DNA of 64,000 bases, from the NCBI RefSeq assembly GCF_009646335.1, contig NZ_WJBU01000010.1, forward strand, positions 186,001-250,000, written 5' to 3'. The notes under the pieces are model-generated. The model was not told where the DNA came from. It was given only the letters and a program-made list of their open reading frames with translations, and did no database searches. Shown piece by piece: positions 1-7,973 of the stretch. This DNA comes from Caenimonas koreensis DSM 17982 (GTDB lineage: Bacteria > Pseudomonadota > Gammaproteobacteria > Burkholderiales > Burkholderiaceae_C). Position numbers and translations under genes: made by a program. Positions within the stretch are counted from its first letter, which is position 1, and every line of letters begins with the position of its first letter.

Positions 1-54
1 CCCAAAGAACGAAAGGCTGCCCAAAAAATCTTGTGCGCGGTGGCTGAGTGTCAT
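1..54 (-). CDS. Start of a probable peptidase-ABC exporter (partial, runs off the edge)
   Basis: An ATG lies 11 bases after the stop of the membrane fusion protein on the same strand, and 18 codons follow before the window ends. They read MTLSHRAQDFLGSLSFFG. Peptide exporters of the CvaB/RaxB type begin with a similar short stretch before their C39 peptidase domain, and such a gene is expected next to this fusion protein and precursor. The visible residues are too few to prove the family. The call rests mostly on operon position. Confidence 0.4.
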   Translation of the reverse strand, partial: MTLSHRAQDFLGSLSFFG

Positions 55-65
55 CGGGCGTGCGT

Positions 66-1358
66 CTACGAATTCGGGAACCAGCGCCGCACAGGGTCGA
101 TCAGCGTGAAGATGATTCGACGTTTCTCGAGCGGAACGACGACATCGATCGGCATGTCGCTGCGCAGGGGAAGTTTGCCGCCGTTGAATTCCACGAATTG
201 GTTCTTCAGTCGCGCGGTCGCAAGGAATCGGACCTGGGCTGGCAGCGGTCGGGCGTCGGCTGGCGCCTTCGCATCAAAAGATGCGAGAGAGACATCCTTG
301 ATGATCGCTGGCTGCTGGCCGAATTTTCTGTACGGGTAAGCGGCGAATCGGATCATCACCTCGTCACCCGATTTCACGAAGCCAACGGCTTCTGGCGGTA
401 CCAACACCTCCGCCTCAAATTCCCCATTTGCCGGAATGATCTGCGCGACCTGGTCATTGGCGGCGACGCTTTGACCCGCGCGATAGGCGAGGCCAGTGGC
501 AATGCCGTCCATGGGCGCGACCAGCACGTATTCGGTCTTCATGGCGGCATCGCGTCGTTCGTGGTCCAGCTGGGCAATAGAACGATCGGTATTGGACCTC
601 TGTCTGCGTTCATCTGAAACAAGGGTCAGTCGCTCGGCGTGAAGGGCTTCTAGATCGCGCGTTTGTTGGAGGATGGCCCGGTCGAGCGTCGACAGTTTTT
701 GTAGTTGTTCGACGCGGTCTGCCTCTTTTTCTTCAACGCGAGCCTCGCTGTAGAACCCCTCCTTGACCAGCCCCCGCGCTCGGGCAAGAGCTCTTTCGGC
801 CAAGGCCACACGAGCCCCTTGCAGCTTTAGCTGCTCGTGAAGGTGGCCCAATTCGGCGTTCAGAATTGTTTGCCGGGCATCGAGCGACTTCAGGCGGTGC
901 GCGGTTTCATTCTGAATCTGGGGCAGCTCCTCGACCATGCTCTTGCGGATCGAGCGGAACAGTTCGGGCGAGTCGGCTCCACCGTAAGAGCCTTGCGACG
1001 CTTGCGCTGCGACGCGAAGCGTGAATAGAACGTCTCCCTGCTTGACGCTCTGGCCCTCCGATACGTGCGACAGCGCAATAACTGCAGCAGTGGGTGCCAC
1101 GATCCGGGATGAACCCAGTATCGGTCGCAGGCGCCCGATGGCCACCGTGTGTTGTTCATATTGAAAGGTCGCCGCGAAGACGACCAGCAACACTGCGATC
1201 AGTGCGACGACAAGGCCGAAGATGAAGTAGTGCTTCTCAAGGCGAATCTGCACTTCCCCAAAAAAAGTGTCGGTAGACGATCCGACCGCCTCAATTCGAA
1301 AGGGTGGTTGTCCGGAAGGGCGTGATTGCAAGCAGACCTCAAATCGTTGGTTGCCCAC
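66..1358 (-). CDS. HlyD/CvaA-type membrane fusion protein for peptide export
   Basis: Periplasmic adaptor that would join an inner-membrane ABC exporter to an outer-membrane channel. The 430-residue protein has a short cytoplasmic N-terminus, one membrane helix (about residues 44-65), a biotinyl-lipoyl-like segment with the pattern VSEGQSVKQGDVLF (about 99-112), a long coiled-coil hairpin rich in Glu, Arg and Leu (about 150-275), and a C-terminal beta-barrel region with GLAYRAGQSV. This is the usual CvaA/HlyD layout and length. The start is GTG, and it sits inside a perfect hairpin. The gene lies 47 bases downstream of a small precursor-like gene and 11 bases upstream of a probable exporter start, so it is the middle gene of an export cassette. 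The family is clear; the cargo is inferred. Confidence 0.88.
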   Translation of the reverse strand: MGNQRFEVCLQSRPSGQPPFRIEAVGSSTDTFFGEVQIRLEKHYFIFGLVVALIAVLLVVFAATFQYEQHTVAIGRLRPILGSSRIVAPTAAVIALSHVSEGQSVKQGDVLFTLRVAAQASQGSYGGADSPELFRSIRKSMVEELPQIQNETAHRLKSLDARQTILNAELGHLHEQLKLQGARVALAERALARARGLVKEGFYSEARVEEKEADRVEQLQKLSTLDRAILQQTRDLEALHAERLTLVSDERRQRSNTDRSIAQLDHERRDAAMKTEYVLVAPMDGIATGLAYRAGQSVAANDQVAQIIPANGEFEAEVLVPPEAVGFVKSGDEVMIRFAAYPYRKFGQQPAIIKDVSLASFDAKAPADARPLPAQVRFLATARLKNQFVEFNGGKLPLRSDMPIDVVVPLEKRRIIFTLIDPVRRWFPNS

Positions 1359-1388
1359 GCCTTTTTTTCCGCAGAGGAAGGCGTGGGC
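1353..1388 (-). promoter_or_regulatory. Hairpin covering the start codon of the HlyD gene
   Basis: A perfect 11-bp inverted repeat (GCCCACGCCTT / AAGGCGTGGGC, 14-nt loop) lies between the precursor gene and the HlyD gene. The right arm on the transcript contains the GTG start codon, and the loop contains the purine-rich stretch GGAAAAAAAGG just before it. Folding would bury the start codon. This could lower translation of the transporter relative to the peptide, or stabilise the upstream message. The repeat is seen directly; the regulatory role is inference. Confidence 0.6.
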
Positions 1389-1405
1389 GTGAGTACGACT
1401 CCCCG

Positions 1406-1567
1406 TCAGTTCGGCCCTTGCTGGTAGTGGTAGGTCAGTCCACCACCAACGTTTTCCGCGGTCTCCAGCGACAGCTCCTCGATGCGATCGATCGCTGCTT
1501 TGTCGAGCGGCTTGACCGTATCAGCAAGCGGAGCGTCTTGGACCAGGTCTAGTTTCTTGTCGTTCAT
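1406..1567 (-). CDS. Small precursor peptide with a glycine-rich export leader
   Basis: A 53-codon gene with an ATG preceded by AAGGGA at good spacing. The peptide is acidic and helical over residues 1-38, then reads ENVGGG, then ends in the ten residues LTYHYQQGPN. If cleavage follows the third glycine, Val is at -4 and Leu at -12, and ELS precedes the site, as in double-glycine leaders cut by C39 peptidase exporters. The next gene encodes an HlyD adaptor, which supports export. The mature product could be a pheromone, a microcin or a modified peptide. No maturation enzyme is visible inside the window, but the cassette continues beyond position 1. I do not recognise the family by name. Confidence 0.6.
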   Translation of the reverse strand: MNDKKLDLVQDAPLADTVKPLDKAAIDRIEELSLETAENVGGGLTYHYQQGPN

Positions 1568-1990
1568 GTTTCCCTTTCGGCAATTGCCCAAAATCGGGCC
1601 ATGCAATTCTATTGGACTAAATCGTGCTGTTTGTGCTTTCTTTATTACTACAAATGAGCTGCATTTTTTGCCGAGATGGGTGCATGCCCAATGCTTTCGC
1701 AGGAGGCCGGATCCAAGCAGTACCCGCTCGCACGGGTTCGACCAGTTCGACTTCGTGCCAGGCCCGCTTGAGCAGGGGGCAAATACGAAACCATTAGAGT
1801 AGAGGCGACACGCAGCCGTCGTGAATGACAGCTGCCATAGATGCACCACCAAGTTGACATCGCCGCCGCCCCCGGCGTTAGCACGCCTGTCAAAGTACTT
1901 GGGCCTATCGACCAGCCGTTACCAGTTCGCTCTGGCTCCTTGAACGTGAGCTCGCATCGTTCTTATGCTCTCGAACAAATTGAGGTCGCC
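1568..1990. other. Intergenic region upstream of the peptide cassette
   Basis: No convincing gene was found in these 423 bases. The part next to the precursor gene (about 1590-1680) is clearly more AT-rich than the surroundings and is the likely promoter zone for the minus-strand cassette. It contains the small inverted repeat GCATTTTTTGC near 1662. The rest, towards the permease stop at 1991, has ordinary GC content and only short frames with no family resemblance. No clear -35/-10 pair could be assigned. Confidence 0.4.
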
Positions 1991-4510
1991 TTACCAGTCT
2001 TCCTTCACCGCCAGCACGGCGTCCTTGCCGGCCGCAGCACGACCCGCGAGCCACGCGGTGATCGTGCCTGCCACGACCACCGCCGCGCACAGCGCCAGCA
2101 GGCGCAGCCACGGCACGAGCAGGTCCATCGTCCAGTGAAAGCTCTGCGGGTTGACCACATGCACGAGCACGACTGACACGGCCAGCCCGAGCGCGAGGCC
2201 CGCGAGTGATCCGATGAATGTCCACGCCGCGCCTTCCCCCGCCACCACGCCAAGAATCTGCGTGCGCGTGAGCCCCAGGTGCGCAAGCAGGCCGAACTCC
2301 TTGCGGCGCGCGAGCACTTGCGCGCTGAAGCTCGCCGCCACACCAAAGAGCCCGATGCCGATCGCCACGGCCTGCAGCCAGTAGGTCACGGCAAAGCTCC
2401 TGTCGAAGATGCGCAGCGAGATCGCGCGCAACTCGCGTGACGAAGCGAAGTCGATGGCGCCTGCTGCGCTGCCGTCGCGCTGCGCGATATCGCGAATGGC
2501 CTGCTCGACCTGCGCGGGTTGCGCTGCGGCATCCAGCCACAGCACGAACTCGTTCACGCGCCTGTCATTCGTCAGGCGAATGAATTCGATACGGTCGATG
2601 GCGATGGCGCCGCTTTGGCGAACGTAGTCGCGCCACACGCCTGCGACGAAGAACACGGGCGGATTATCGGGGAAGGCTTTGCTCAGCGGCGCGAAGGTGC
2701 CACCCAGGCGCGCGCCATAGAGATCGACCATTGCCTCGCTCACATAGATGGGCACCTGGCCAGCTGGCGCAGCGAGCGGCCCGCTGACGAGCGGCAACGA
2801 GTCCCCCTTGCCGACGTCGCGCGCGAGCAAGCCGACCGGTGGCAACGACGGATCGAGCAGCAGCGACCTTGATCGTTGCCCTGCCACCCGCTTGACGCCC
2901 GTCACACGCGCCACGCCGTCGATGAACTCGGGCGAGAACCATGCGGTGTCGGATGCTGATGTCGACGTGCGCACGTACAGATCGGCGGGCAGCACCACAT
3001 CGAGCCAGTTCGACACCGAGTCGCGAAAACTCGCCACCATCACCGTGAGCGCGACGGCGAGGCTGAGCGATGCGACAACGCCGCTCACAGCCACCGCTGC
3101 ACTTTCACGAACCCGGCGCGCGCGCTCGACAGCGAGCAAGGGCAGCACGCTGGCACTCACGAGTGGCGCGAGCCGGTCGTAGAGCAGCGCAATCGCCCAC
3201 GGCAATGCGGTGATGCCGCCCACGAGCAGCAGCCCCACGGAGAAATAAGCGCCCAGCGGAAGGCCGAACACCGGCGGCAACATGGCCAACAGAACACTGG
3301 CGGCGATCATCGTCAGGCTCACGATGTGCCTGCGCGCTTTCGGCACGCCCGCGCCGAGCCCCTTGAGTGTTTGCGCCAGTGGCAACTGCTGCGCGGCGCG
3401 CGCCGGCAGCCAGCCGCCTGCGGCCGCTGCGACAACGCCCAACGCGCCGTACATCAGTGCAGCGGCAGAACTCCAGTGCAGTTGTGGCGCCACGCCGGAG
3501 AAGTAGCCGCCACCCAGGTCCCCGCCCAGCACTTGCAAGCCGATATCGGCAAGCACGGCGCCTGCTGCGATTCCTGCGACGCTGCCGATCACACCCAGCA
3601 TCACTGATTCGAGCAGCACGAGCTGGCCGCACTGCGTGGTCGTGACGCCGAGCACACCGAGCAAGGCAAACTGCTGCGCCCGCCGCGCGACGCTCAAGGC
3701 GAGCACTGAATAGACAAGGAAGGCGCCCGTGAAGAGCGCCACGAGCGCCAGCACGGTGAGGTTGACGCGATACGCGCGCGAGAGGCTGTTCACGCGCTGC
3801 GCTGCGTCGCCCGGCTCGGCTGCCACCACGTTTGCTGGCAGCGCCAGCGACTTGATGAAAGCAGCGGTGTCGGTGCCTGGGCGCAGGCGCAGGTCGATGC
3901 GCGTGAGCTGGCCGCTGCGGCCGAAAAAGTCCTGCGCAGCGCCGATGTCCATCACAGCCATTGGCGTGCCGCCTGCGGCAATCGTGCCGGCGATGGTGGC
4001 TTCGCGCAGACGCAGGCCGTCGTGCAATTGCAGGGTCCTGGTGGCGGCGCCGAATGCCTGTTTCGCGGCCGGATTGAGAAAGACTTGCCCCGGCGCAAAT
4101 AGCGCGAACTGGTCGGTGTCTTCCATCGGCAGAGGCATGAGCGAAGGCGCGACAGCCGCAACCACCAGCGCATCAACGGCAACGATTCGCACGGGCTTGC
4201 GCTCACCTGCAGCATTCAAGGCCAGTGTGGCGATCTCCAGCACGGGGCTTGCCATCGCCACCTGCGCATGCGCTGCGACGCGTGCGTAGAGCGACTCGTC
4301 AAATGAGCCCTGCACGGCGCGCAGCTCCAGGTCGGGCTGGCCACCCGTCGAGCGCACGGCGCTGGAAAATTCGCTCAGCGCCGACGCATTGATCAGATGC
4401 ACAGAAAACGCGAGCGCCACGCCCAGCATGACGGCCACGATGGCGGCGGCGTTGCGCCACGGGTGGTGTCGCAGCTCTTGCCATGAGAAGGTGCGCAGCA
4501 GTGCGAGCAT
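1991..4510 (-). CDS. FtsX-like ABC transporter permease (839 aa)
   Basis: Inner-membrane permease with two FtsX domains. The N-terminus has a membrane helix at about residues 20-42 followed by a large periplasmic domain. Helix clusters lie at about 255-400, more helices at about 400-490, then a second periplasmic domain, and a final group at about 710-825. This layout of about ten helices is typical of the LolCE/MacB-related class that works with a separate ATPase to move lipophilic substrates or lipoproteins out of the membrane. The matching ATPase is at 6352-7002 on the same strand but is separated by two genes in the opposite direction. The ATG at 4510 is the natural start. The substrate cannot be told from sequence. 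Confidence 0.9.
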   Translation of the reverse strand: MLALLRTFSWQELRHHPWRNAAAIVAVMLGVALAFSVHLINASALSEFSSAVRSTGGQPDLELRAVQGSFDESLYARVAAHAQVAMASPVLEIATLALNAAGERKPVRIVAVDALVVAAVAPSLMPLPMEDTDQFALFAPGQVFLNPAAKQAFGAATRTLQLHDGLRLREATIAGTIAAGGTPMAVMDIGAAQDFFGRSGQLTRIDLRLRPGTDTAAFIKSLALPANVVAAEPGDAAQRVNSLSRAYRVNLTVLALVALFTGAFLVYSVLALSVARRAQQFALLGVLGVTTTQCGQLVLLESVMLGVIGSVAGIAAGAVLADIGLQVLGGDLGGGYFSGVAPQLHWSSAAALMYGALGVVAAAAGGWLPARAAQQLPLAQTLKGLGAGVPKARRHIVSLTMIAASVLLAMLPPVFGLPLGAYFSVGLLLVGGITALPWAIALLYDRLAPLVSASVLPLLAVERARRVRESAAVAVSGVVASLSLAVALTVMVASFRDSVSNWLDVVLPADLYVRTSTSASDTAWFSPEFIDGVARVTGVKRVAGQRSRSLLLDPSLPPVGLLARDVGKGDSLPLVSGPLAAPAGQVPIYVSEAMVDLYGARLGGTFAPLSKAFPDNPPVFFVAGVWRDYVRQSGAIAIDRIEFIRLTNDRRVNEFVLWLDAAAQPAQVEQAIRDIAQRDGSAAGAIDFASSRELRAISLRIFDRSFAVTYWLQAVAIGIGLFGVAASFSAQVLARRKEFGLLAHLGLTRTQILGVVAGEGAAWTFIGSLAGLALGLAVSVVLVHVVNPQSFHWTMDLLVPWLRLLALCAAVVVAGTITAWLAGRAAAGKDAVLAVKEDW

Positions 4511-4548
4511 GAAGAGATTGTGCTTTCTTCTTTGCTACAGTGTTTCAC

Positions 4549-5514
4549 ATGCCCCAGCTACCCACATTCGACGATGTCGCTGCTGCTGCGCGCCGGCTCG
4601 CCGGCCACGCGCACCGCACACCCGTCATGCGATCGCACACTGCAGACACGGCGCTCGGCGCGCAACTATTTTTCAAGTGCGAGAACCTGCAGCGCATGGG
4701 CGCGTTCAAGTTTCGCGGTGGCTATAACGCCCTGTCGAAGTTCAGCGCCGAACAAAAGAAGAACGGCGTGCTCGCTTTTTCGTCCGGCAACCATGCGCAG
4801 GCCATTGCGTTGTCTGCGCGGCTGCATGGCATGCCGGCCGTGATCCTGATGCCGATTGACGCGCCGCAATCGAAGATCGAGGCCACACGCGGTTACGGCG
4901 CGGAAGTCATTTTGTTCGACCGGTACAAGCAGGATCGCGAGGCGCTCGCGACGGCGCTTGCGCAGGAGCGCGGCATGACGCTGATCCCGCCGTTCGACCA
5001 TCCTGATGTGCTGTCGGGCCAGGGCACCGCGGCCATGGAGCTGATCGAAGAGGCCGGCGAGCTCGATGTGCTGTTTGTTCCGTTAGGCGGTGGCGGTTTG
5101 CTCAGCGGCTGCCTGCTGGCGGCCAAGGCGCTGTCGCCGCGCTGCCAGGTGTATGGCGTGGAGCCGGAGGCTGGCAACGACGGCCAGCAGTCGCTCGCCA
5201 AGGGCGAGATCGTGAACATCGCCACGCCCGTGACGCTGGCCGATGGCGCGCAGACGCAGCACCTGGGGCGTTACACCTTCGAGATCATCAGGCGCGACGT
5301 GGCCGGCATCGTCACGGCGAGCGACAGTGAACTTGTTGATGCGATGAAGTTCTTTGCGTCGCGCATGAAGATCTTCACGGAGCCCACCGGCTGCCTGGGT
5401 TTTGCTGCGGCACGCAACGGCAGTGTCGACATCAGGGGCAAGCGCGTCGGCGTGATCATCAGCGGCGGCAATGTGGACCTTGACCGCTTTGCTTCGCTGG
5501 TGGGGTCGCACTGA
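4549..5514 (+). CDS. PLP-dependent serine/threonine dehydratase (hydroxyaspartate ammonia-lyase or serine racemase type)
   Basis: Fold-type II PLP enzyme of about 321 residues, matching single-domain threonine/serine dehydratases and threo-3-hydroxyaspartate ammonia-lyases that lack the C-terminal ACT domain. The PLP lysine lies in FKFRGGYNAL (residue 54 from this start). The phosphate-binding loop is the Gly-rich GGGGLLSG, and SSGNHAQA is the substrate loop. It would deaminate a hydroxy-amino acid to a keto acid plus ammonia. An upstream in-frame GTG at 4540 would add three residues. The ATG was preferred. The stop overlaps the aroD start (TGATG), so the two are translationally coupled. The exact substrate is open. 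Confidence 0.88.
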   Translation: MPQLPTFDDVAAAARRLAGHAHRTPVMRSHTADTALGAQLFFKCENLQRMGAFKFRGGYNALSKFSAEQKKNGVLAFSSGNHAQAIALSARLHGMPAVILMPIDAPQSKIEATRGYGAEVILFDRYKQDREALATALAQERGMTLIPPFDHPDVLSGQGTAAMELIEEAGELDVLFVPLGGGGLLSGCLLAAKALSPRCQVYGVEPEAGNDGQQSLAKGEIVNIATPVTLADGAQTQHLGRYTFEIIRRDVAGIVTASDSELVDAMKFFASRMKIFTEPTGCLGFAAARNGSVDIRGKRVGVIISGGNVDLDRFASLVGSH

Positions 5515-6275
5515 TGCAGGCCAGGACCATGCCTTTCGAAGGCGCGCAGTTCCCGGTGATCTGTGCGCCGCTCGTGGCACGCACGAAGGCGGCGCTGGTT
5601 GAAGAGACGCGTATCGTCGCCGCGAAGAAGCCTGGCTTGCTGGAGTGGCGTGTTGATTTCTTTGATGACATTGCGAACACAGCGGCCGTTGTCGATACGC
5701 TCGCCGCAATCCGCGAGGCGTGTGGTGGCATCCCGGTTCTTTTCACGCGCCGCTCGTCAAACGAGGGTGGTGAGCCCATTGCCATCGACGAGCCGCGGGT
5801 GCTCGTGATGTACCGCGCGGTGTGCGAGAGCAAGCTCGCCGCGCTGGTCGACTACGAGATGAGCAACGCAGCCGCTGACGTGTCGCAAGTGCGTGACATG
5901 TCGGCCATGCATGGCGTCAAGCTCGTGTTGTCGTTCCATGATTTCATGAAGACACCGGGCGCGCCGTTTATCGCGAGCCGGTTTGCGCTGGCCCAGCAAC
6001 TCGGCGCCGATGTAGCCAAGGTTGCCGTGATGCCCAGGAACATGGGCGATGTGCTGGTCTTGCTCGGCGCGACGCTGCAGGCGAATGAGTCGCTGCCGAT
6101 TCCTGTGGTGAGTATGGCGATGGGTGGATTCGGCGCGCTCACGCGTGTGTGCGGCTGGACGTTCGGCTCAGCGATGACGTTCGCTGTGGGGCAGAGCAGT
6201 TCCGCGCCGGGCCAGATGCCGATCGAGGAGATCGAAGCGGGCGTTGCGATGTTGAGGCGTGCGTTGGGGCGGTAG
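5514..6275 (+). CDS. aroD: 3-dehydroquinate dehydratase, type I
   Basis: Class I (Schiff-base) dehydroquinase, third step of the shikimate pathway, turning 3-dehydroquinate into 3-dehydroshikimate. At 253 residues it has the family length. The expected catalytic residues are visible: Glu44 in EWRVDFF, His142 in SFHDF, and the Schiff-base Lys169 in VAKVAVMP. The C-terminal substrate loop is also present (GGFGALTRVCGW). The start overlaps the preceding dehydratase stop. Most Burkholderiales use a type II enzyme (AroQ) for biosynthesis, so this copy may serve quinate/shikimate breakdown or be a second copy. That last point is inference. Confidence 0.92.
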   Translation: MQARTMPFEGAQFPVICAPLVARTKAALVEETRIVAAKKPGLLEWRVDFFDDIANTAAVVDTLAAIREACGGIPVLFTRRSSNEGGEPIAIDEPRVLVMYRAVCESKLAALVDYEMSNAAADVSQVRDMSAMHGVKLVLSFHDFMKTPGAPFIASRFALAQQLGADVAKVAVMPRNMGDVLVLLGATLQANESLPIPVVSMAMGGFGALTRVCGWTFGSAMTFAVGQSSSAPGQMPIEEIEAGVAMLRRALGR

Positions 6276-6290
6276 GCGCTGGTTCGCTGG

Positions 6291-6310
6291 TTCGTTCGTT
6301 CGTTCGTTCG
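6291..6310. repeat. Tetranucleotide repeat (TTCG)5
   Basis: Five perfect TTCG units, preceded by two interrupted ones (from 6283), lie just after the aroD stop and before the convergent ABC ATPase stop at 6352. It is in no gene, so slippage would not change a reading frame. Confidence 0.85.
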
Positions 6311-6351
6311 CAGCCTTACTCTCAACGGCGGGGCTGATTGCCCCCACACAC

Positions 6352-7002
6352 CTACCGCAACGCAACCCCGCCACTGGTCAACGTCAACACCCGATCAGCC
6401 CTCGTCGCTGCAGCTTCCGAATGCGTCACGAGCACCAGCGATGCACCATGCTCGCGTGTCTGCGCGATGAGGATATCGAGCACTTTCGCAGCGGTGGCGG
6501 GGTCGAGATTGCCGGTGGGCTCGTCAGCGAGCAACAACGCCGGGTTGTGGATCAACGCACGCGCAATCGCCACACGCTGCAGCTGGCCGCCCGACAGCTG
6601 CTGCGGCAGCCGCGCACCCAAACCGTCCAGGCCGACGGCTGCGAGCATCCGCTCGACACGGCCCTCGTCGGGCTGCTTCAACAGCATCAACGGCAAGCCG
6701 ATGTTCTGCGCGACATCGAGATGCGGCAGCACATGGAACGCCTGGAACACAAAGCCCGTGAGCTTGCGGCGAAGCAGGGCGCGCGCATCGCCGTCGAGCG
6801 GCCCCAAGTCCTGGCCGGCGAGCATGACGGTGCCTTCGTCCCAGCTGTCCAGGCCCGCCATGCAATTGAGCAATGTCGATTTGCCAACGCCGGATTCGCC
6901 GACGATGGCGACGAACTCGCCGGGTGCAACGTCAAGGTTGACGTGCTCGAAGACGGCCACATCGCCGTAGCGCTTGGCCAGGTTGCGAATGCTGACCGTC
7001 AT
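6352..7002 (-). CDS. ABC transporter ATP-binding protein, LolD/MacB type
   Basis: A 216-residue ATPase with all motifs: Walker [10 protein letters not shown] (about residues 34-42), the Q-loop in [12 protein letters not shown], signature [15 protein letters not shown], Walker [13 protein letters not shown], and the switch His in LVLVTHS. The phrase [10 protein letters not shown] is typical of the LolD/MacB subfamily that partners FtsX-fold permeases, so the partner is very likely the permease at 1991-4510. The ATG at 7002 overlaps the miaA stop (ATGA), so it is coupled to miaA. The frame stays open upstream, but the homology begins here. Confidence 0.92.
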   Translation of the reverse strand: MTVSIRNLAKRYGDVAVFEHVNLDVAPGEFVAIVGESGVGKSTLLNCMAGLDSWDEGTVMLAGQDLGPLDGDARALLRRKLTGFVFQAFHVLPHLDVAQNIGLPLMLLKQPDEGRVERMLAAVGLDGLGARLPQQLSGGQLQRVAIARALIHNPALLLADEPTGNLDPATAAKVLDILIAQTREHGASLVLVTHSEAAATRADRVLTLTSGGVALR

Positions 7003-7973
7003 AGTGCCTCCCGCACGAGTTGCAGCAACTGCTGCTGCGCATCCGGCGCATCGCATGCAATCACACGGCGCTGCGGCATGCTGCGCAGCCACGTGAGCTG
7101 GCGCTTGGCGAGCTGGCGCGTCGCAGCGATGCCGCGTTCGCGCAGCGTGTTCATTGCAAATGACGCACCCGTGCGCTCCTGTTCGTCCAGCAGCTCCCAT
7201 GCCTGCCGGTAACCCACGCACCGCATGCTGGGCAGGTCGGCATTCAAGTCGCCACGCGCTCGAAGGGCGATCACTTCCTGCACGAAGCCCGCGGCCAGCA
7301 TCGCATCAAAGCGTTGCGCGATGCGCTGGTGCAGCCACGCGCGATTCACCGGCTCCAGCGAGAACAACGGCATGGACTTGAACGGCATCTCGCGCGACGC
7401 GTTGCTCGTATGGAAAGCCGACAGCGGCTGCCCACTGATGCGATACACCTCCAGCGCCCGCTGCACGCGCTGCGAATCGTTGGGTGCGAGGCGCGCTGCC
7501 GTGACTGGATCGACCTCTTGCAGCATCGCGTGCATGGCGGGCCAGCCTTTCGTGGCTGCGAGCGCATCGAGCTCGCCGCGCACGGCAGTATCTGCAGGCG
7601 GCATTGCATCGAGCCCGCCGAACAGCGCCTTGAAATACAGCATGGTTCCGCCGGCTAGCAAGGCCAGCTTGCCGCGCGCGTTGATCTCGCCAATCAGGCG
7701 CGTGGCATCAGTGGCGAACTCTGCCGCGCTGTAGGCCTGCAGCGGGTCACGGATGTCGAGCAGGTGATGCGGTGCGATGGCGCGCTCGGCAGCAGTGGGC
7801 TTGGCGGTGCCGATGTCCATGCCGCGATAGACCAGCGCTGAATCAACGCTGATGATCTCTGCATCGTGCTGCGCTGCGATTGCGAGCGCGCAGGCGGTCT
7901 TGCCCGACGCCGTGGGGCCGGCCAGCGCAATGGCGCGGAACGTGCGCGATTCAGGCTTGCCGTGGATCGCCAT
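6999..7973 (-). CDS. miaA: tRNA dimethylallyltransferase
   Basis: Transfers a dimethylallyl group to A37 of tRNAs that read codons starting with U. The 324-residue protein has the P-loop GPTASGKT near the N-terminus, the [16 protein letters not shown] segment typical of Mia[11 protein letters not shown], and the [12 protein letters not shown] motif. The [11 protein letters not shown] and KRQLTWLR C-terminal parts are present. The ATG at 7973 lies inside the end of the efflux gene (overlap about 23 bases), and the stop overlaps the ABC ATPase start, so the three genes form one minus-strand unit. In many betaproteobacteria miaA follows mutL. Here mutL is 8 kb away. Confidence 0.96.
   Translation of the reverse strand: MAIHGKPESRTFRAIALAGPTASGKTACALAIAAQHDAEIISVDSALVYRGMDIGTAKPTAAERAIAPHHLLDIRDPLQAYSAAEFATDATRLIGEINARGKLALLAGGTMLYFKALFGGLDAMPPADTAVRGELDALAATKGWPAMHAMLQEVDPVTAARLAPNDSQRVQRALEVYRISGQPLSAFHTSNASREMPFKSMPLFSLEPVNRAWLHQRIAQRFDAMLAAGFVQEVIALRARGDLNADLPSMRCVGYRQAWELLDEQERTGASFAMNTLRERGIAATRQLAKRQLTWLRSMPQRRVIACDAPDAQQQLLQLVREAL

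Noticed and set aside
1648..1893. A second small peptide gene upstream of the precursor
   Set aside because: The frame has no ribosome site, no glycine-rich leader and a composition typical of random GC-rich sequence.
3105..3632. Frames overlapping the FtsX permease on the same strand in another phase
   Set aside because: Arg- and Ala-rich shadow frames without domains; the permease frame is continuous and has clear helices.
6283..6310. Phase-variable repeat affecting a gene
   Set aside because: The TTCG repeat lies after the aroD stop and outside the convergent ABC gene, so slippage cannot switch a frame.
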